From Rhynchopus sp. YZ270_cl-10 (lineage: Eukaryota > Euglenozoa > Diplonemea > Diplonemida > Diplonemidae), in the NCBI GenBank assembly GCA_964035575.1, contig OZ037923.1:310001-374000 (forward strand): DNA of 64,000 nt, given 5' to 3'. This document shows positions 40,322 through 52,700 of the stretch, one piece after another. Every line of letters begins with the position of its first letter. Position 1 is the first letter of the stretch. Position numbers and translations under genes: made by a program. Under the pieces are notes generated by a model. The model was given only the letters and a program-made list of their open reading frames with translations, was not told the origin of the DNA and ran no database searches.

Positions 40322-43300
40322 TCACTCCGCCACGCGAATGATCCCCAGCGTCAGGTACTGCACCGCCCCTTCTGTCGTTGCCACCAACACACCCTCCGAC
40401 ATCGGAATCATGCTCACCACACAACCATGACACGTCACGGACGCATCTGCCACCTCCACCACCGTCGGCACACGCTCCTCCTCCTCCTCCCCCTCCCCTC
40501 CTCCCTCCACCAACTTCTCAAACACCGGCAACGCAACATGCAATATACTAGTAAACCTCTCCGCCACACAGTGCAGTGCAATGTACACCCCTCTATGGCT
40601 CGGCGCAACTGACGTAATAAACAGCGCTGCTGCATTGCTGTCGTTCGCTTCCTCGAGAGGTAGGTTGCCTGCGTGCAGGAGGAGGGACCCCTTTTTGAAC
40701 AACGGCTTCAACCTTGCTTCGGGGGAGAGGAGGAGAGAAGGGGTCGATGCGGGAGGTGACGACATATCGTTGTGTTTTGGACGGAGCGTACCCCATTCAG
40801 AACCCCATGGAGTGTCATTTGAGGTGGAATTTGAGGCGGCAACTAAGGCTATGCTTGCAGCAGCAGCTTCAGATGGACCCCCAGGATACCCATATAATTC
40901 CCAGAAGGCTAATGTTTTGAAAGCTCGCTCACGGAACGCATCTTCTGCGTTACGTTCCGTCGCAACATTCTTTGCGATGACCTCCGCATTCAGTTCTTCT
41001 GTAGTGGAAACCCCTACCCTCGCTGGACATAGTACACATTGAGTATCGATCGGACCATTTAACACCACCTCATCATCACACCTCTGCGCGGTTCTGCAAA
41101 TTTCACAATAATATGGGGTGTCCAGCTCTGCCTCATATGAAATTAGTCTGTGCCCTTTGCCTTTATACCCTCTTTGCTCTTTAGGGGTAAATAGATAGTC
41201 TTTTGCAGTCAAAACCTCTGTTTTGAGGGCATCCAAATCAGGTAGGGTTCGCTTCGTTTTGTGATGAATATAGACCGGAGGCACACTATTTGCATCGAAC
41301 CGCCATTCTCCAGACGCAATAAGGCATTGCACCTCCCGCTCCACCTCATGCGGAAGCAGATGCGGGAAGGTACACACCTCCGCCGCATGCTCCGACGACA
41401 CATCACTCCCACTTCCCGCATAGGCCGCTGCTGGGACCACCCGCTCCTCCTCTTCCTCCTCCTCCTCCTCCAGAGTGTACCGTGATGTTCTCAAATCCAA
41501 CTCCCGCTTTACTCTGTCACCTCTTCGATATAACCCTGGGTTTTTGTGTCGCCAGATGTAAGGGGTTCCACAAAGCGATTTGGTATTGAATGAATTTGAG
41601 GTTGTTGTCCGGGTGACCTGTCCACGGATGTATTCAGTGAGATTGCTGCAGAACTCTGTGGTATTCGCGTTGTAGTAGCAGGTCTGCCTGGTGATGTGCA
41701 ACGCACTGCCTGCAGGGACGTTGGAACTTCCATTTCCTGCGGCAAGCGCGGTAGTGTCTACAGTGCATAACCGCTTCTCCCACACCCCCTCTGCGAGAAG
41801 CCGTTTATACTCCCGGTCCACTGCATGGCAAAGTGTGTCCACTAAACCTACGTCATTTTCAGCAAGAAGTGGTGACCCGGTTTCAATAAAATACTTTGCA
41901 CGATCGGCCTGCACTGCCATCAATACCTTGGACCGTAAATCCCAGCAACTCTCCCCTGAAGCAATGTTATGGTAAAATCCCCTCATATGCTTATTATTCG
42001 CAGGTACTTTCGTCCATTCTGACGTTTTTTTTAAAATGTGTACCTCATTTTTTAGCATAGTTTCTGCGTCGTCGTTGGAAGAGAGCAGAGTCTGTTCAAG
42101 AGCGCAGACTCCATCGAGAGAGGTGGTGCGTACAACCCCAGAGGTGACCTGGAAATTGTAGGATTCGCGAAATGCGGTGATCTCCTGTTTCCGCCGTTCC
42201 CCGGCTACGTCGTTTTCGAGATCGCCCCAAAAATAAATAAAATTGTTGACTACGGAGACCAGCCCTCTACTTGAGGCAGTCCTTGTATTTTCCCCAAGGC
42301 TTTTAATACGGTGCATCCCTTCTGCTGCTTCAACGATCGCGCTGGGGTTGTGATATTTCGCGCCGCGTGGCATGCCGTCTCGAAGGGCTTCTCTCTCCTT
42401 GGCAGCTTCGGATGTCCATTCGGAAGGTAGTTTTTCTCTGTCAGCGCCAATAAATCGTCGTCCGTCAAACCCTTTTAAAGCCAACCCGGTTGCATCTTTT
42501 ATAGATCGTATAGGGGGTGCCGGTCTTGCAAAAAATTCTTCGTGAGCTAACGACATTGATTGCAAATCAAAAACCTGCACCCCACTTTCCACTGAAACAA
42601 TCAAACTCCGTTCAGAACAGTTAATATGGTGGATTGGGCTGAGTGTAGTAAGTTGCCCTGCTGGACGGTAGTTTGCGTCGATATCATACTCGGTTATATG
42701 ATGTGCATCCACCACCCCATATAAAGTCCGCAACCTGGAATGCACTACAACCAAATCTGAAAAAGCGCGGACCGAATTAGAATCCTCAGAATTCCCTCGA
42801 AAAATTTCGACCGAACTCTGTTTTGTCCCTTGAATTGTCCCTTCGAAGCTGGTTGCGGTGATGCGTCTGTTTTTTTGATAACAAAACAGCGTAATTCTCT
42901 CAACCTCCCCTTCATCTTGTAGTGCGCAGAGTGAGACAATCGGAGATTGGGTGTATCTCATGGTAATAGGTTCGGTAGGGCAGGTAGGTGAAAAAAATGC
43001 ATGTTGCTGAGAAGGTGGGGACGAAACGGTTCCTAAGGTGGACAACACCAGAGGGTTAGTAGACGAAGCGAGCCGAATCACCTCACCATGCTGAAAGGAG
43101 AGATACGCAGAAGCTTCCGAAGCAAACCCTGGAGTGCACCGCAAAACAGTCACCACACCGCACCCACCACAGAACCCATACAACGCCCCGCCTCTACTAT
43201 GATACGCAAACAGCGCGCTGGCACCCCCTTCCTTCTTTAAGGTAGTCTTATTCAGTGCACGGTTTATACTAAAACTCAACTGTGAATTTTGAAAAACCGG

Positions 43301-44143
43301 TTTGCCTCTGATATTCTCAGACCGTCCTCGAGGGGGTTGGGTCAAATGCTCATTGAAGATTGCGTTAACTTTGAATGAGAGAAGCGGGTTATTACGATAA
43401 AGTTGTGACGCAGTGCCAAGCCCGCATTGGTCGGTACCATGCAAAGCGGACATCATTTTGAGGAAGTAGCATAGCGAGGAGACGTTCCGGTCTGCAAGAA
43501 GCGCGCTGTTTTGTAACTCAAAAATGCGTTGTAGTTTTTGCGCGATCAAACCATCTTTTGTCACCATGCTGTACACATCCGTCACCGCAGACAGCCCGCT
43601 GTCCACATCCTCACCAAACAAACTCCTCAATAAAAACACCGCCAAAGCAAGACTTCCATAACAAATCACCATATCCTCCAGGCTGCTCCGTGCCTCCATC
43701 ACACGGTCCACCCCTTTGACACTCAAATCCAAGACTTTACCCCATATGTCAATAAGAATTTGCCTCTTTTTTCCCGCCTCCACATCAACACTGAGGGATG
43801 TCAAACCATTTAAAAGAAGTTTTTTGAGGTGGATCAGATAGTCCCATTCGCTCGCTCGCCGTTCGTTGTGTGGGTGGATGATGCCGGAGAGAATCTCAGA
43901 CCAGTCGCGGTGGTGGAGGGAAGAAACCAGAGAGGCAACCGGAAGGTGCGGTGGGCGGGGCTGTCTGGCTAAGGTAATGTGCGGCCCGCGGTCTTCTTTG
44001 CGAAGGCGAGCCGGGAGCGCTGTGAACGGGAGCGGTCGTGCATCGGTGCGGTTCGCCCTCCTGCTTTGCGAGACAAATGGCACCAAAATGTCGGTCACAA
44101 CCTCCACCTCCGGGGTCAAAAGGTACAGTGATGGGCGTTGCAT
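40322..44143 (-). CDS. Large protein with WW-like modules and a CxxC zinc motif
   Basis: 1273 residues in one exon. The start MQRPSLYLLT lies 15 bases after an AACAG acceptor-like site; an upstream in-frame ATG at 44236 is less likely. The N-terminal 300 residues are helical, and about 320-560 looks beta-rich, propeller-like. From about 650 to 1000 three WW-like modules follow: W then FYHNIASGESCW; a diverged CYYNANTTEFC; and W then VYIHHKTKRTLPD. Each is followed by a short helix. A four-Cys cluster (YYCEICRTAQRC...QCVLC) lies near 1040-1070 and probably binds zinc. A poly-Glu run and a C-terminal beta-rich domain complete the protein. It was not recognised as a known family. The WW reading is my own and is moderate. 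Confidence 0.72.
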   Translation of the reverse strand: MQRPSLYLLTPEVEVVTDILVPFVSQSRRANRTDARPLPFTALPARLRKEDRGPHITLARQPRPPHLPVASLVSSLHHRDWSEILSGIIHPHNERRASEWDYLIHLKKLLLNGLTSLSVDVEAGKKRQILIDIWGKVLDLSVKGVDRVMEARSSLEDMVICYGSLALAVFLLRSLFGEDVDSGLSAVTDVYSMVTKDGLIAQKLQRIFELQNSALLADRNVSSLCYFLKMMSALHGTDQCGLGTASQLYRNNPLLSFKVNAIFNEHLTQPPRGRSENIRGKPVFQNSQLSFSINRALNKTTLKKEGGASALFAYHSRGGALYGFCGGCGVVTVLRCTPGFASEASAYLSFQHGEVIRLASSTNPLVLSTLGTVSSPPSQQHAFFSPTCPTEPITMRYTQSPIVSLCALQDEGEVERITLFCYQKNRRITATSFEGTIQGTKQSSVEIFRGNSEDSNSVRAFSDLVVVHSRLRTLYGVVDAHHITEYDIDANYRPAGQLTTLSPIHHINCSERSLIVSVESGVQVFDLQSMSLAHEEFFARPAPPIRSIKDATGLALKGFDGRRFIGADREKLPSEWTSEAAKEREALRDGMPRGAKYHNPSAIVEAAEGMHRIKSLGENTRTASSRGLVSVVNNFIYFWGDLENDVAGERRKQEITAFRESYNFQVTSGVVRTTSLDGVCALEQTLLSSNDDAETMLKNEVHILKKTSEWTKVPANNKHMRGFYHNIASGESCWDLRSKVLMAVQADRAKYFIETGSPLLAENDVGLVDTLCHAVDREYKRLLAEGVWEKRLCTVDTTALAAGNGSSNVPAGSALHITRQTCYYNANTTEFCSNLTEYIRGQVTRTTTSNSFNTKSLCGTPYIWRHKNPGLYRRGDRVKRELDLRTSRYTLEEEEEEEEERVVPAAAYAGSGSDVSSEHAAEVCTFPHLLPHEVEREVQCLIASGEWRFDANSVPPVYIHHKTKRTLPDLDALKTEVLTAKDYLFTPKEQRGYKGKGHRLISYEAELDTPYYCEICRTAQRCDDEVVLNGPIDTQCVLCPARVGVSTTEELNAEVIAKNVATERNAEDAFRERAFKTLAFWELYGYPGGPSEAAAASIALVAASNSTSNDTPWGSEWGTLRPKHNDMSSPPASTPSLLLSPEARLKPLFKKGSLLLHAGNLPLEEANDSNAAALFITSVAPSHRGVYIALHCVAERFTSILHVALPVFEKLVEGGGEGEEEEERVPTVVEVADASVTCHGCVVSMIPMSEGVLVATTEGAVQYLTLGIIRVAE

Positions 44144-47100
44144 GGTTTGCGTTGTGTTCTGTTGTGTTTGTCTACATGCTGTGCTGTGTGGTACGCCTGA
44201 AGGGGAGGTATGCCGAGGTGTGGGGTTGAAGGTCAAAATACTATCAATAACTCATCAAAAAAAGAGAAGTTTTGCAATTTTTTTTTGTCTCCAATAATCA
44301 AAAAAAAAGGGGAAATGTGGGCAGGGGGGGAAGGCGAGAGCGAGGCTGGTGACGAAAGGTCGGCATGGGTCTGGGGTTGAGGGAAGAAAAAAAAAGTCAA
44401 AAGGGGGGGGAATGGGGGAACCAAAACCCCCTTCAAAAAAAAATGCACACAAGAAAACCTCAGGGGGGGAACAGGGGGGGAGTAGGCTATGTCATAGGGG
44501 AATGGAGATGGGAAAAAAGGAGGAAAATGGGTATCAAAACGTCACCATTTTTATCCCACCTCTTTTCTCTGTTGAGCTCTCCTCCGTTTTTCTTTTTTTA
44601 TTGATAAATTGTTGGAGTAGTGTAGTTTGCCTCGGTTGTGTTGTCAACAGTTGTGCAATCTCCACTGTCCTTTCTTCTCCCCCCCTCACGGCGTAAATTT
44701 GGGGGGCATTTCAGAGAGTCACTCTGAGAGAAAATAATTTTTGTTGTTGCTTTCACTGCTCTCAGTAAGCTTACGGGAAAACAAACCTGAAGCAAATAAA
44801 AATATTATAGAGCGAAACAATCAGAAAAATAAAATAAAAAAGGCAATAAATCTTTGGTGAAAGTGGTGAAAATGTATTACACACATTTTTGTGACTATGT
44901 TTCGTGTATAGATCTGACTGTGAGCTCACTATGTGTTTTCATTCGACTTTCACCTAACCTTTTTTTCATTTTTCGTCCCTTATTTTTTTCATCTGCAGCC
45001 AGCACATTACATTGCCTTTGAGTTTTCTGGTTTACTTTTTTTTTTCAAAAAAAAATAAAAAATGAAAAAACATAATTTGAAAGATGAACGGTCCAAGACC
45101 ACATCACGCACATCTTAAATGGGGGTGAAGAAAAAGGAAAAAAGAACTCACTACTACGCTGTTACACTGTTAAGGGGGAGGGAAGCTGTGTGGTCTTCTA
45201 CATCATAACCACCTTCAAAAAAAAAATCCACTTGGTCTGCGAAGGGTAACAGTCAGCGTAATAGGGGGAGAGATTTGGAGGTTTTCGGTATATAAAAAAA
45301 TGGGTAATCATGTCTTGTGTATGTACCACCTGATTTTTACACCGCGGAAAAACGCGTGTAGGCGCGTATAGGCCCGTTTTGGCCGTGTACAGGCGCGCAT
45401 ACGGTCATTTTCGGTCCTACACGGCCCATGCGACAATACACGAGGTAAACATCAGGTGGATGTAGGGGGAAGGGGGGAGGTATCGACAATAATTGTTTCG
45501 TGTACTAACTATTCTACTGAATAGAAGGTATAATAAGGTGCACTAAATGTACCCAAACAATAAAAAAAATTTCAAGAGGGAAGGTTTACCCAAGAGAGAG
45601 GTACACATGACACACTATCTCAAAATTTTTTCAAAAAAAAATAAAAAAAAAAAACACATTTTGTTTTCCACCAGGGGTTCATGTACATGAACGACCCCTG
45701 GTACTGCCTTCGACCACGTTTTTTCTTGTTGTTCTACGTGGGGGGGTTTTTCACACCACTCAAGGCAGTGAGGGGGACAGTTTTCCCTTGATTTGAAGGG
45801 GAACTGTACAGCAGAACAGCACACATCTCCCACGATGTGGCATTTTTTTTTCAAAAAAGACAACTAAAAAATGATACCCAGAGGGGAGAGGGGGGGGTTG
45901 GAATGTGAATAAAAAAGAAGAAAAACAGAGTAACGGTTGGAAACGTGCAACGTAAAGCCGTTTGATCACCTGCAAAGCATTACAATATACTCCACAGAAA
46001 ATCTTTGGGATGAACGCGAAAAAAAAAAGGTCTGATGATAAAAACATCAAAAAGTGGGGAGAGTAAACAGCAAGAAGGGAAGTTGGAGGAAGGGATGAAG
46101 GGGAAGACAATAGGGAAAAAAAAAAATCACACTGAATATAGAAAAAAAAAGAGTAAAAAAAAAAGATCACACACAGACACGTACACATTCTCTCGCCTAC
46201 GGTGTTAGGGTCAAAAAAAAATAAAGAACGAAAGAGATAGCTATTCAGCTGTATCCCCACACACAAAAAGTAATGGAAACAATATCGGTTCGACAAAACT
46301 CGAAAAAATGGAAAACACAAAAAAAAAAAAAAAAAAACTAAAATAAATCTGAAAAGAGCCCCTCAATGTTAAAATGTTGGGGGGGAAAAATACACAAAGT
46401 AATCCTGTTGAAAATTTTAAAAACAGAAGAAAAAAAAACTTAAAAAAAATTGGATAAAATGGATCCTGACAGGATGCAGGACACACGATGTGTGTCTTTG
46501 ACCTTGAAAAAAAAAAACACAGAAAAGGCTAATTTCATATGCTTTCCATTCACGAAGAGAAAGCACACAAAGGACCTTCGACGAAACATCTCGTCTATTT
46601 TTCCAACAAAAGGAAAAAGTGAAGTTATTACTGTGCACACATAAGACCCATAAAAAGTATGTTACACACCAAACAACCGCGTTCAAGCAGAAAACGGTGA
46701 AAGGCGAGTATTTGTCATTTCATTGGCAAGGAACAGATAAAAATTCACGGCAAAAATAAAATAAAACCCACTGGAACATAATTGATCACTCTTTTTTTTT
46801 TGTTTCTTGAAACCCCTTTCAATTCTCCCTTCTTCCCTGTTTTGGGATTTGAAAATTTGAAAATCATTTTTCCCTTTCTCCCCCCCCCAAAAAAAACTCA
46901 CATCACACATAACCACTCGGACAAAAACGACGCTTGTTTTGCATATTTTTTTTTGTTGATTTTTTTTTGTATTTTTTCGTTTTTTTGAAAATTTGATCAA
47001 GGTTTTGGGGACAACCTTTCACACTATTTTCTTTGCTTTTTTTTGTTTTGCTTTGCTTTGAATTTTTTTTTTTTTTTTTTTTTTTTTTTTCGCTTTTTTT

Positions 47101-47282
47101 TTGAAATATTGGTTGAATCACTGCAGCAATACAGCACACCCCAGGATGCGCTCCATTACCTTCTTTTTCCCTCACCCATCTTTTTTCAAAAAAAAAAAAA
47201 AAAAATACGAACACAACAACCCCTCCCACTTTTCCCCCCTTTTTTTATTTCATTTCCCCCCCTTTTTTTTCTCTCACCTCCC
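44144..47282. other. 3.1 kb intergenic, low complexity
   Basis: It contains an R3 copy at about 44602-44668, the element at 45326-45459, and long A-rich stretches at 45600-46900. The latter read as Phe-rich frames on the minus strand and are not genes. T runs at 46780-47110 precede the V-ATPase stop codon. No gene or RNA was seen. Confidence 0.55.
45326..45459. mobile_element. 134-bp inverted-repeat element with 5-bp target duplication
   Basis: The ends are CCACCTGATTTTTAC and GTAAACATCAGGTGG, flanked by ATGTA on both sides (45321-45325 and 45460-45464). The interior has repeated CGCGTA/GGCGCG and GGCCCGT motifs and no coding capacity. A sequence starting CCACCTGATTTTGACC near 59596 may share its left end. 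Confidence 0.85.
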
Positions 47283-50200
47283 CTAGTTAATTTCAGACTC
47301 AGACTCAGCGATGACTGCCTTGAAGTCAAGTGGTGTGAACTTGTTTCCGTCACCGACGTAGAACTTGTTCTGGAACTCGACCCAGTGAAGACGGAGGGCG
47401 TGGAGGAATGCAGACAGGGCCTCCATGATAACAAGCACTCCAAGGGTGGCGGAGAACCAAGCACCGAATCCGAAGTACATCACGACACCACCACCGACAC
47501 CCTTTGCGGGGGACAGCATCTTCATGATCGCGAAGTTCCAGAACACCTCAGACAGTTCCGCGTGCGCAAGCGACAGCGCCCACAGACGCAGGTACGACGC
47601 GGTGTTCGAGACACACCCAAGCACGTACTCGATGCAGTGGATGACCTGCTTGATCCACACCTCCTGCATGTCGATGTTCGGTCCTGCCGTCCCCATGCGC
47701 TCCGCCTCAGCCTCCTTCCTCTTCTTCTCGCGGCCAACGATGATCGGGATCGGGAAGAGCATGAACGGCACAGCAATGACACAGGCAATCACCAGAAGCC
47801 TCTGGGTCGAGGTCTGTCCTTCGTACAGGTATTCGTATCCGTTCGAGTCGACCTCACCCTTCTGCCACCAGTAGTTGTACTTACCAGGGGACAGGAAGAA
47901 GTTGGTCATGGTCTCAAGGATGTTGGGCGCAGTGTGTGCGTTCTGCCACGGCTTAACCCACTTCAGGATCAGCATGACGCACATGTACCCGAACGAGCAG
48001 AACAAAAAGATGCATTCGGGGATGAAGCCGAAGACGATCTTCTTGTAGTCCTTGAAGAAGAGGTGGTTGCTGAGGGAGAGGAAGAGACCGAGGGTCATCT
48101 GCAGGACACCGACGATGACAGCGTTCTTCATCTTGAAAGAGTTGTAGTAGGTCAGCTTGTTGTCGGTCTCATGCCAGGCGATGTCGAATCCGAACGGTGT
48201 AGGTCCTCCCTCGGGCTGCAGCGTGTTGATTGTGCTGTTCTCCCAGGTAGGGCAGATCCATCCGTCGGAGCTGTGGTTGAAGAAGTACAACTCAGATTCG
48301 CAGGTACAACGGGTTTCGTTTGTGATAGGGTTGTGGACCAGGGTCAGATCCACCATTTCGCAGGCACCGCACACAACAGGGATCACATCGTCACCGAAGT
48401 AGCAGTTGGAAACATTCTCGTATGGTCCACCCTCCTTGAAGTAAAGGGCCTCCTCCCAGCCGTTGGGGAACTTATAGCGGGTGGGTCCGTAGCCAAGCAT
48501 GAGCGCGAAGGTGTCGTTGTAGAGGAACCCGTTGTACGTCGCGAACAGTCCCATGAGAAGCAGAAGCCAGCGTGCACCGAAGACCATGTCGACCATCTCG
48601 TTCAGCTTGATCTTCTTCAGCTTGTCCTGAAACAGGATCAGCGCAACGGCAGTCAGGGTGATGATAATACCGTGCCCAATGTCACCGTACATAATACCAA
48701 ACAGCCACGGGAAGGTGACAATCGTGAAGATGGCGGGGTTCACCTCCTGGTAGCGCGGGATACCGTAGGAGTCAACGATGCCCTGGAAGGTGCCGGTGAA
48801 CTCGTTGGTCTCGAAGTGAGTCGGCGGCATGTCCGCAATGTCCCCCTTGAGGTCCTCCTGCCCAAGCGAGCAGAGCGGGTAGTCCAGCAGCACACCCTCC
48901 ACGACGTGGAGCTTTCTCTTGGGGATCCAGCCGACTGCGTTCGCGAAGCTGGTGCCCTTGTCGATTTGGATCATGTTGAGGGCGTGGTACATGGCCTTCT
49001 CCTTGATGATGTAGTGCTTTCTGTCCTTGTGCACGCGTGCGATGCTGCGGAGGTGGTCAAGGATGAGGCCCTCTGTCGAGATGATGACCTTCGAGCGGTC
49101 GTCGATGTCGTGTCTGATCTGCTCCTTCAGCTGCGAGAAGCCGTGCTCGGAGTCGGGAAGCACAACGAGGGTCGACGTACGCGGGTCAGCCCTGCCGTCA
49201 ACACCCGCAAGCACACGCCCCATCAGCAGCACCGCGCCCATGGACACGGCAAGCTTGAGGATACGCCCCTGCACCTCCGACGACGAGTAGATCACACGGA
49301 AGATGGTCTTGTCACCGTCAAGCTCCATTGGCTGCGACACCACCTGCGAGTATCCCTTCGACACACGGTGCAGAAGTCTGTCAAGAGAAACATTAAATAT
49401 CATTGGGGTCATTTTCCCCTCAACCCATTATTGCATTCGCCTCCTTGTCATGGTGTATAGCATACCTCTTGAGGGACATCATACGGTCGGTGCTGATGGT
49501 ACCAATGAGCTGTCCAGAGAATCCGTGCATCTCCTGTGCCTCCTGCACATCCAGAAGACGCGAGGTGGGGCCAAGCGCCTCCCCGGTGGTCATGAACGAG
49601 TCCTGTGCCCAGGACTCGGCCCAGGTCATGGCGGAGCTCTTCTCCTTCATGAGCGTGAGCTCGTTCTGGTACTCCTGCAGCTTGTCGCACTGCTCCTTCA
49701 GCGCAAACTCATCCTTGACCAGTTTCTGTTGTGGGATGTTTGTGGAGCAACGCGAAAGGGGGAAAAGGGGGGAATAACATTGTGGAGATGGGATGGGCAA
49801 CATACCTGCGAAAGCGTCTCAAGAGCGTTAGGGAGGTCCATGAAGTTTGCGTTGTCACGGAAGTCCTCAATGCCGAGAGGGGCCTCTTGCGAGTTCAGGG
49901 TCTCCAGCTGTGTGTGTGTGTGTGTGTTTGACAACAAATTTAGAGTGGGCAACGCCTGAACGGGGTATGGCCCACTGTGTGTGTGTGTTTGATAACTAAC
50001 AGGGGTAATTCTCTAAGAATGTGGCCCCAACTGTGTGTGTGTGTGTGTGTGTGTGCCATTTTTTGCAGAATCAACAATCATCCAGAGAACGGATTCTGGT
50101 AACACAAACGTCGTCCGAAGGGCAAATGAATGCCATAAGGCATGTAATGCAGAGCATCCGTCCCATTTCCTTTTTCTTTTGTGGATACGCTTCAGACGTT

Positions 50201-50530
50201 TTCTGGAACATCATGATTTTTGTTAGAGCATACCAGCTGTACGTCGAACGCCGTGAGCTGCTCGTCGAAGTAGCGCAGGCAGCGTTCCACCGACTCACAG
50301 GTGCGGACCTGCGAGACGAAGCAGCGCTCGTGGCGGGGCTCGGCCTCAACGGCCTCGTCGTCGTCCATCGACATGGCGTTCATGTCGCGGAACTGCACAC
50401 AGCTGATGTCACCGAAGCGGCGCACCACCTTCTCCAGCACGGAGCGCTCCACACACATGCGGCGCAGCTCCATCTCCTCGGACCGCCATAGTCCGCTGAT
50501 TGCTCCTTGATCCTCGAAGCTGTCTCCCAT
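47283..50530 (-). CDS. ATP6V0A: V-type H+-ATPase subunit a (Vo sector), 4 exons
   Basis: Exons are 50530-50234, 49907-49806, 49725-49466 and 49377-47283. Introns start GTATGC, GTATGT and GTATGC and end AG, and the phases fit to give 917 residues. Subunit a carries the proton half-channels and the stator-binding N-terminal arm of the vacuolar proton pump. The N-terminal cytosolic half starts with FEDQGAISGLWRSEEMELRR. The membrane half has about eight segments, including LFGIMYGDIGHGI and TASYLRLWALSLAHAELSEVFW; the Arg in YLRLWA is the essential proton-path residue. The length is slightly above the usual 800-860. Introns 1 and 2 are spliced from poorly conserved DNA, and intron 1 contains (GT)n runs at about 49912-50055. 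Codon use is strongly biased to C-ending codons, as expected for a highly expressed gene. Confidence 0.95.
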
Positions 50531-51209
50531 TTTATATACTGTGTCCTGAATGAAGAGGGATAAGGAGCCGAAGGGTAAGGGAGAATGAGGGAGGGAGAGG
50601 GGGAATAAAGTATTTTTAAAAAAAATGGGGAGAGTGGGGAAGGGGGCAGAATTTTTTTTTCGACGGTTTTCGTTTTTTTTTTTTTTTTCCAAAAAAAAAT
50701 AAAAGGTGGAGGGGGAGGGAAAGGAAGGGAGGGGAGCAAACAGGGTCTGAGAAACAGAGAAAAAAAAATTTTTGGACTTGAAATACAAAGCTCTCTCGTG
50801 AACAGTGTACTTCGAGAACAAAAAGAAAAATGGCCAAAAAAAAAAGGGGGGGAAAGTCGCTTCGAGGAGAGAAAATGAATTGTAAGATGTACCTAAGACT
50901 TGGCTAAGGTAATCTTATTCAAAAAAAAGAGAGAAAAAAGAGAAGTTGAAAGTACAAACGCCTCTGGGACGCAGTCACTGAAAAAAAAAAAAAGATACTG
51001 TGGGGTGTCCCCAACCCCGGTGAAATCCGGGCGAAATCGGGTGAAATCGGGTGAAATCGGGCAAAAACAGGGTTTTTTGGCTTCTGTGAGGGTTTGGCCC
51101 AGTAAAACACCCAGAAACCGCGCTTTTCGAGATTTCCGGGCTGGGTCTGGGTGAAATAAAAAAAAAATCGGCCACTTTCGTTGAGCAGAACCCCTTTAGG
51201 TGACTCACT
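50531..51209. other. V-ATPase upstream flank with R1 and GAAATCGGG tandem repeat
   Basis: Pyrimidine tracts on the sense strand lie upstream of the V-ATPase start. An R1 copy lies at about 50777-50815. A short tandem of GAAATC(C/G)GG(C/G/T) units lies at 51028-51062. A similar tandem recurs at 51690-51732, so the heptamer satellite is bracketed by them. Confidence 0.6.
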
Positions 51210-51420
51210 GTACACAGTACACAGTACACAGTACACAGTACACAGTACACAGTACACAGTACACAGTACACAGTACACAGTACACAGTACACAGTACACA
51301 GTACACAGTACACAGTACACAGTACACAGTACACAGTACACAGTACACAGTACACAGTACACAGTACACAGTACACAGTACACAGTACACAGTACACAGT
51401 ACACAGTACACAGTACACAG
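51210..51420. repeat. Heptamer satellite (GTACACA)30
   Basis: About 30 uninterrupted copies of GTACACA. Because 7 is not a multiple of 3, all frames stay open and give Val/Tyr/Cys/Leu or Thr/Gln/Tyr repeats; these are not genes. The same heptamer in the opposite orientation lies at 59652-59853. Confidence 0.97.
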
Positions 51421-52664
51421 TTTGGGTGGGTATTGGCACAAACCATCGTAGGTACACGCGCCAATAACATTCAACCCGCTCCTCCAGGCTGTTTCCTAAT
51501 TCTGGAAATTTTCCGGAAAATTCCGACATCTGGAAGCAAATATTTTCCCTGAAAAAAAGTGGGCTCCAAAACATGCCGCGATTGGCGTTTCCGGAATCCG
51601 TCCGCGCTGTGGTGGGGTCACTTTGCCAAGTTCTTGGTTTTGGTCAAACCCCGCCCAAGCTCCCCACCGCCAACCCAAAAAAAGGAATTTTTGAAATCCG
51701 GGCGAAATCGGGCGAAATCGGGTGAAATTGGGTTCAGGTGGGCACAGGTGGGCACAGGTGGGCCCAGGTGGGCTCTAGGGGGGCGATTGTGGGCTGGTCG
51801 CGGGACACCACATACTGGAATAGAGAAAAAGAGAGAGAAAGAAAAACGTGTTGTAAGATGGATTTTCTTCTGCACGCACATACACACATTTTTTTTTTTT
51901 GGAAGAAAACGCTGTTAAGATGAGCCTTAAGCCCTCTCGTTTGCTTAGTCAACCTAAAAAAGAAGTAAAATAGTCAGTGCAACAGTGTAATCAGAGCGAG
52001 CCAAAACTATTTTTTATTTTTTGAGGAAAAGGCAATTAGAAGAGGGTAACCTAGAGAGAGGAAGGGGTTGTGAGTTGATCGCTCTACCCTATATTGATAT
52101 AGGGTCTTTTTGCTTTGTTTGAAAACTTGGTTGTATTAGTGTAGCCACCCTAGAGTGTGCTCCACAATACCTTTTTATTCACTACAACCCCTGTCATGAC
52201 ATAAGCGCACTTTTGACAAGCAGTTACCGTTTTAACGCTTTGTGCTTTGTTACTGTGCTTGTAATATGTGCTTGTATCATGACAAAGTGTCGTTCGTGAA
52301 TAAAGTTATTGTTGTTTCAATGTAGTTTTTTTGTATTGTGTTGTGAGACACTCCCTAGGAAGTGTTTCTTTCACTATATACCACACAGATTATTTTTTTT
52401 TTTTTTTGGAAAAATTTTTCGGTTCGGTGGAAAAAAAAAAATTAGGGCACACTGACACAGGGGTTTGCTGTGGAGTGATACCTGGTAATTTTTTTTTTTC
52501 CACAACCTTTTTTAGATCTGTTGGAAATTGGGACAAAAAAAAAATGTGTTGTCACGCAAAATCTGTGTATAGAGCATCAGGAGTTGTTTAAATGGGGAGG
52601 ATTTTTTCTGAGAGACGAATAGACACATCTGTAGAGACAGCTCTCAAAAATTGAAAAAAAAGGC

Positions 52665-52700
<36 letters not shown>

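Noticed and set aside
45760-46320. Phe-rich minus-strand frames in the 44-47 kb gap
   Set aside because: Produced by A-rich DNA; no domain, no codon bias and no fitting splice sites.
47043-49460. 805-codon plus-strand frame opposite V-ATPase subunit a
   Set aside because: It is the antisense shadow of a C-ending-codon-biased gene; the minus strand has clear family motifs.
51181-51552. Long frames of Val/Tyr/Cys/Leu or Gln/Tyr/Thr repeats
   Set aside because: They are translations of the GTACACA heptamer satellite; all six frames are open only because the unit lacks stops.
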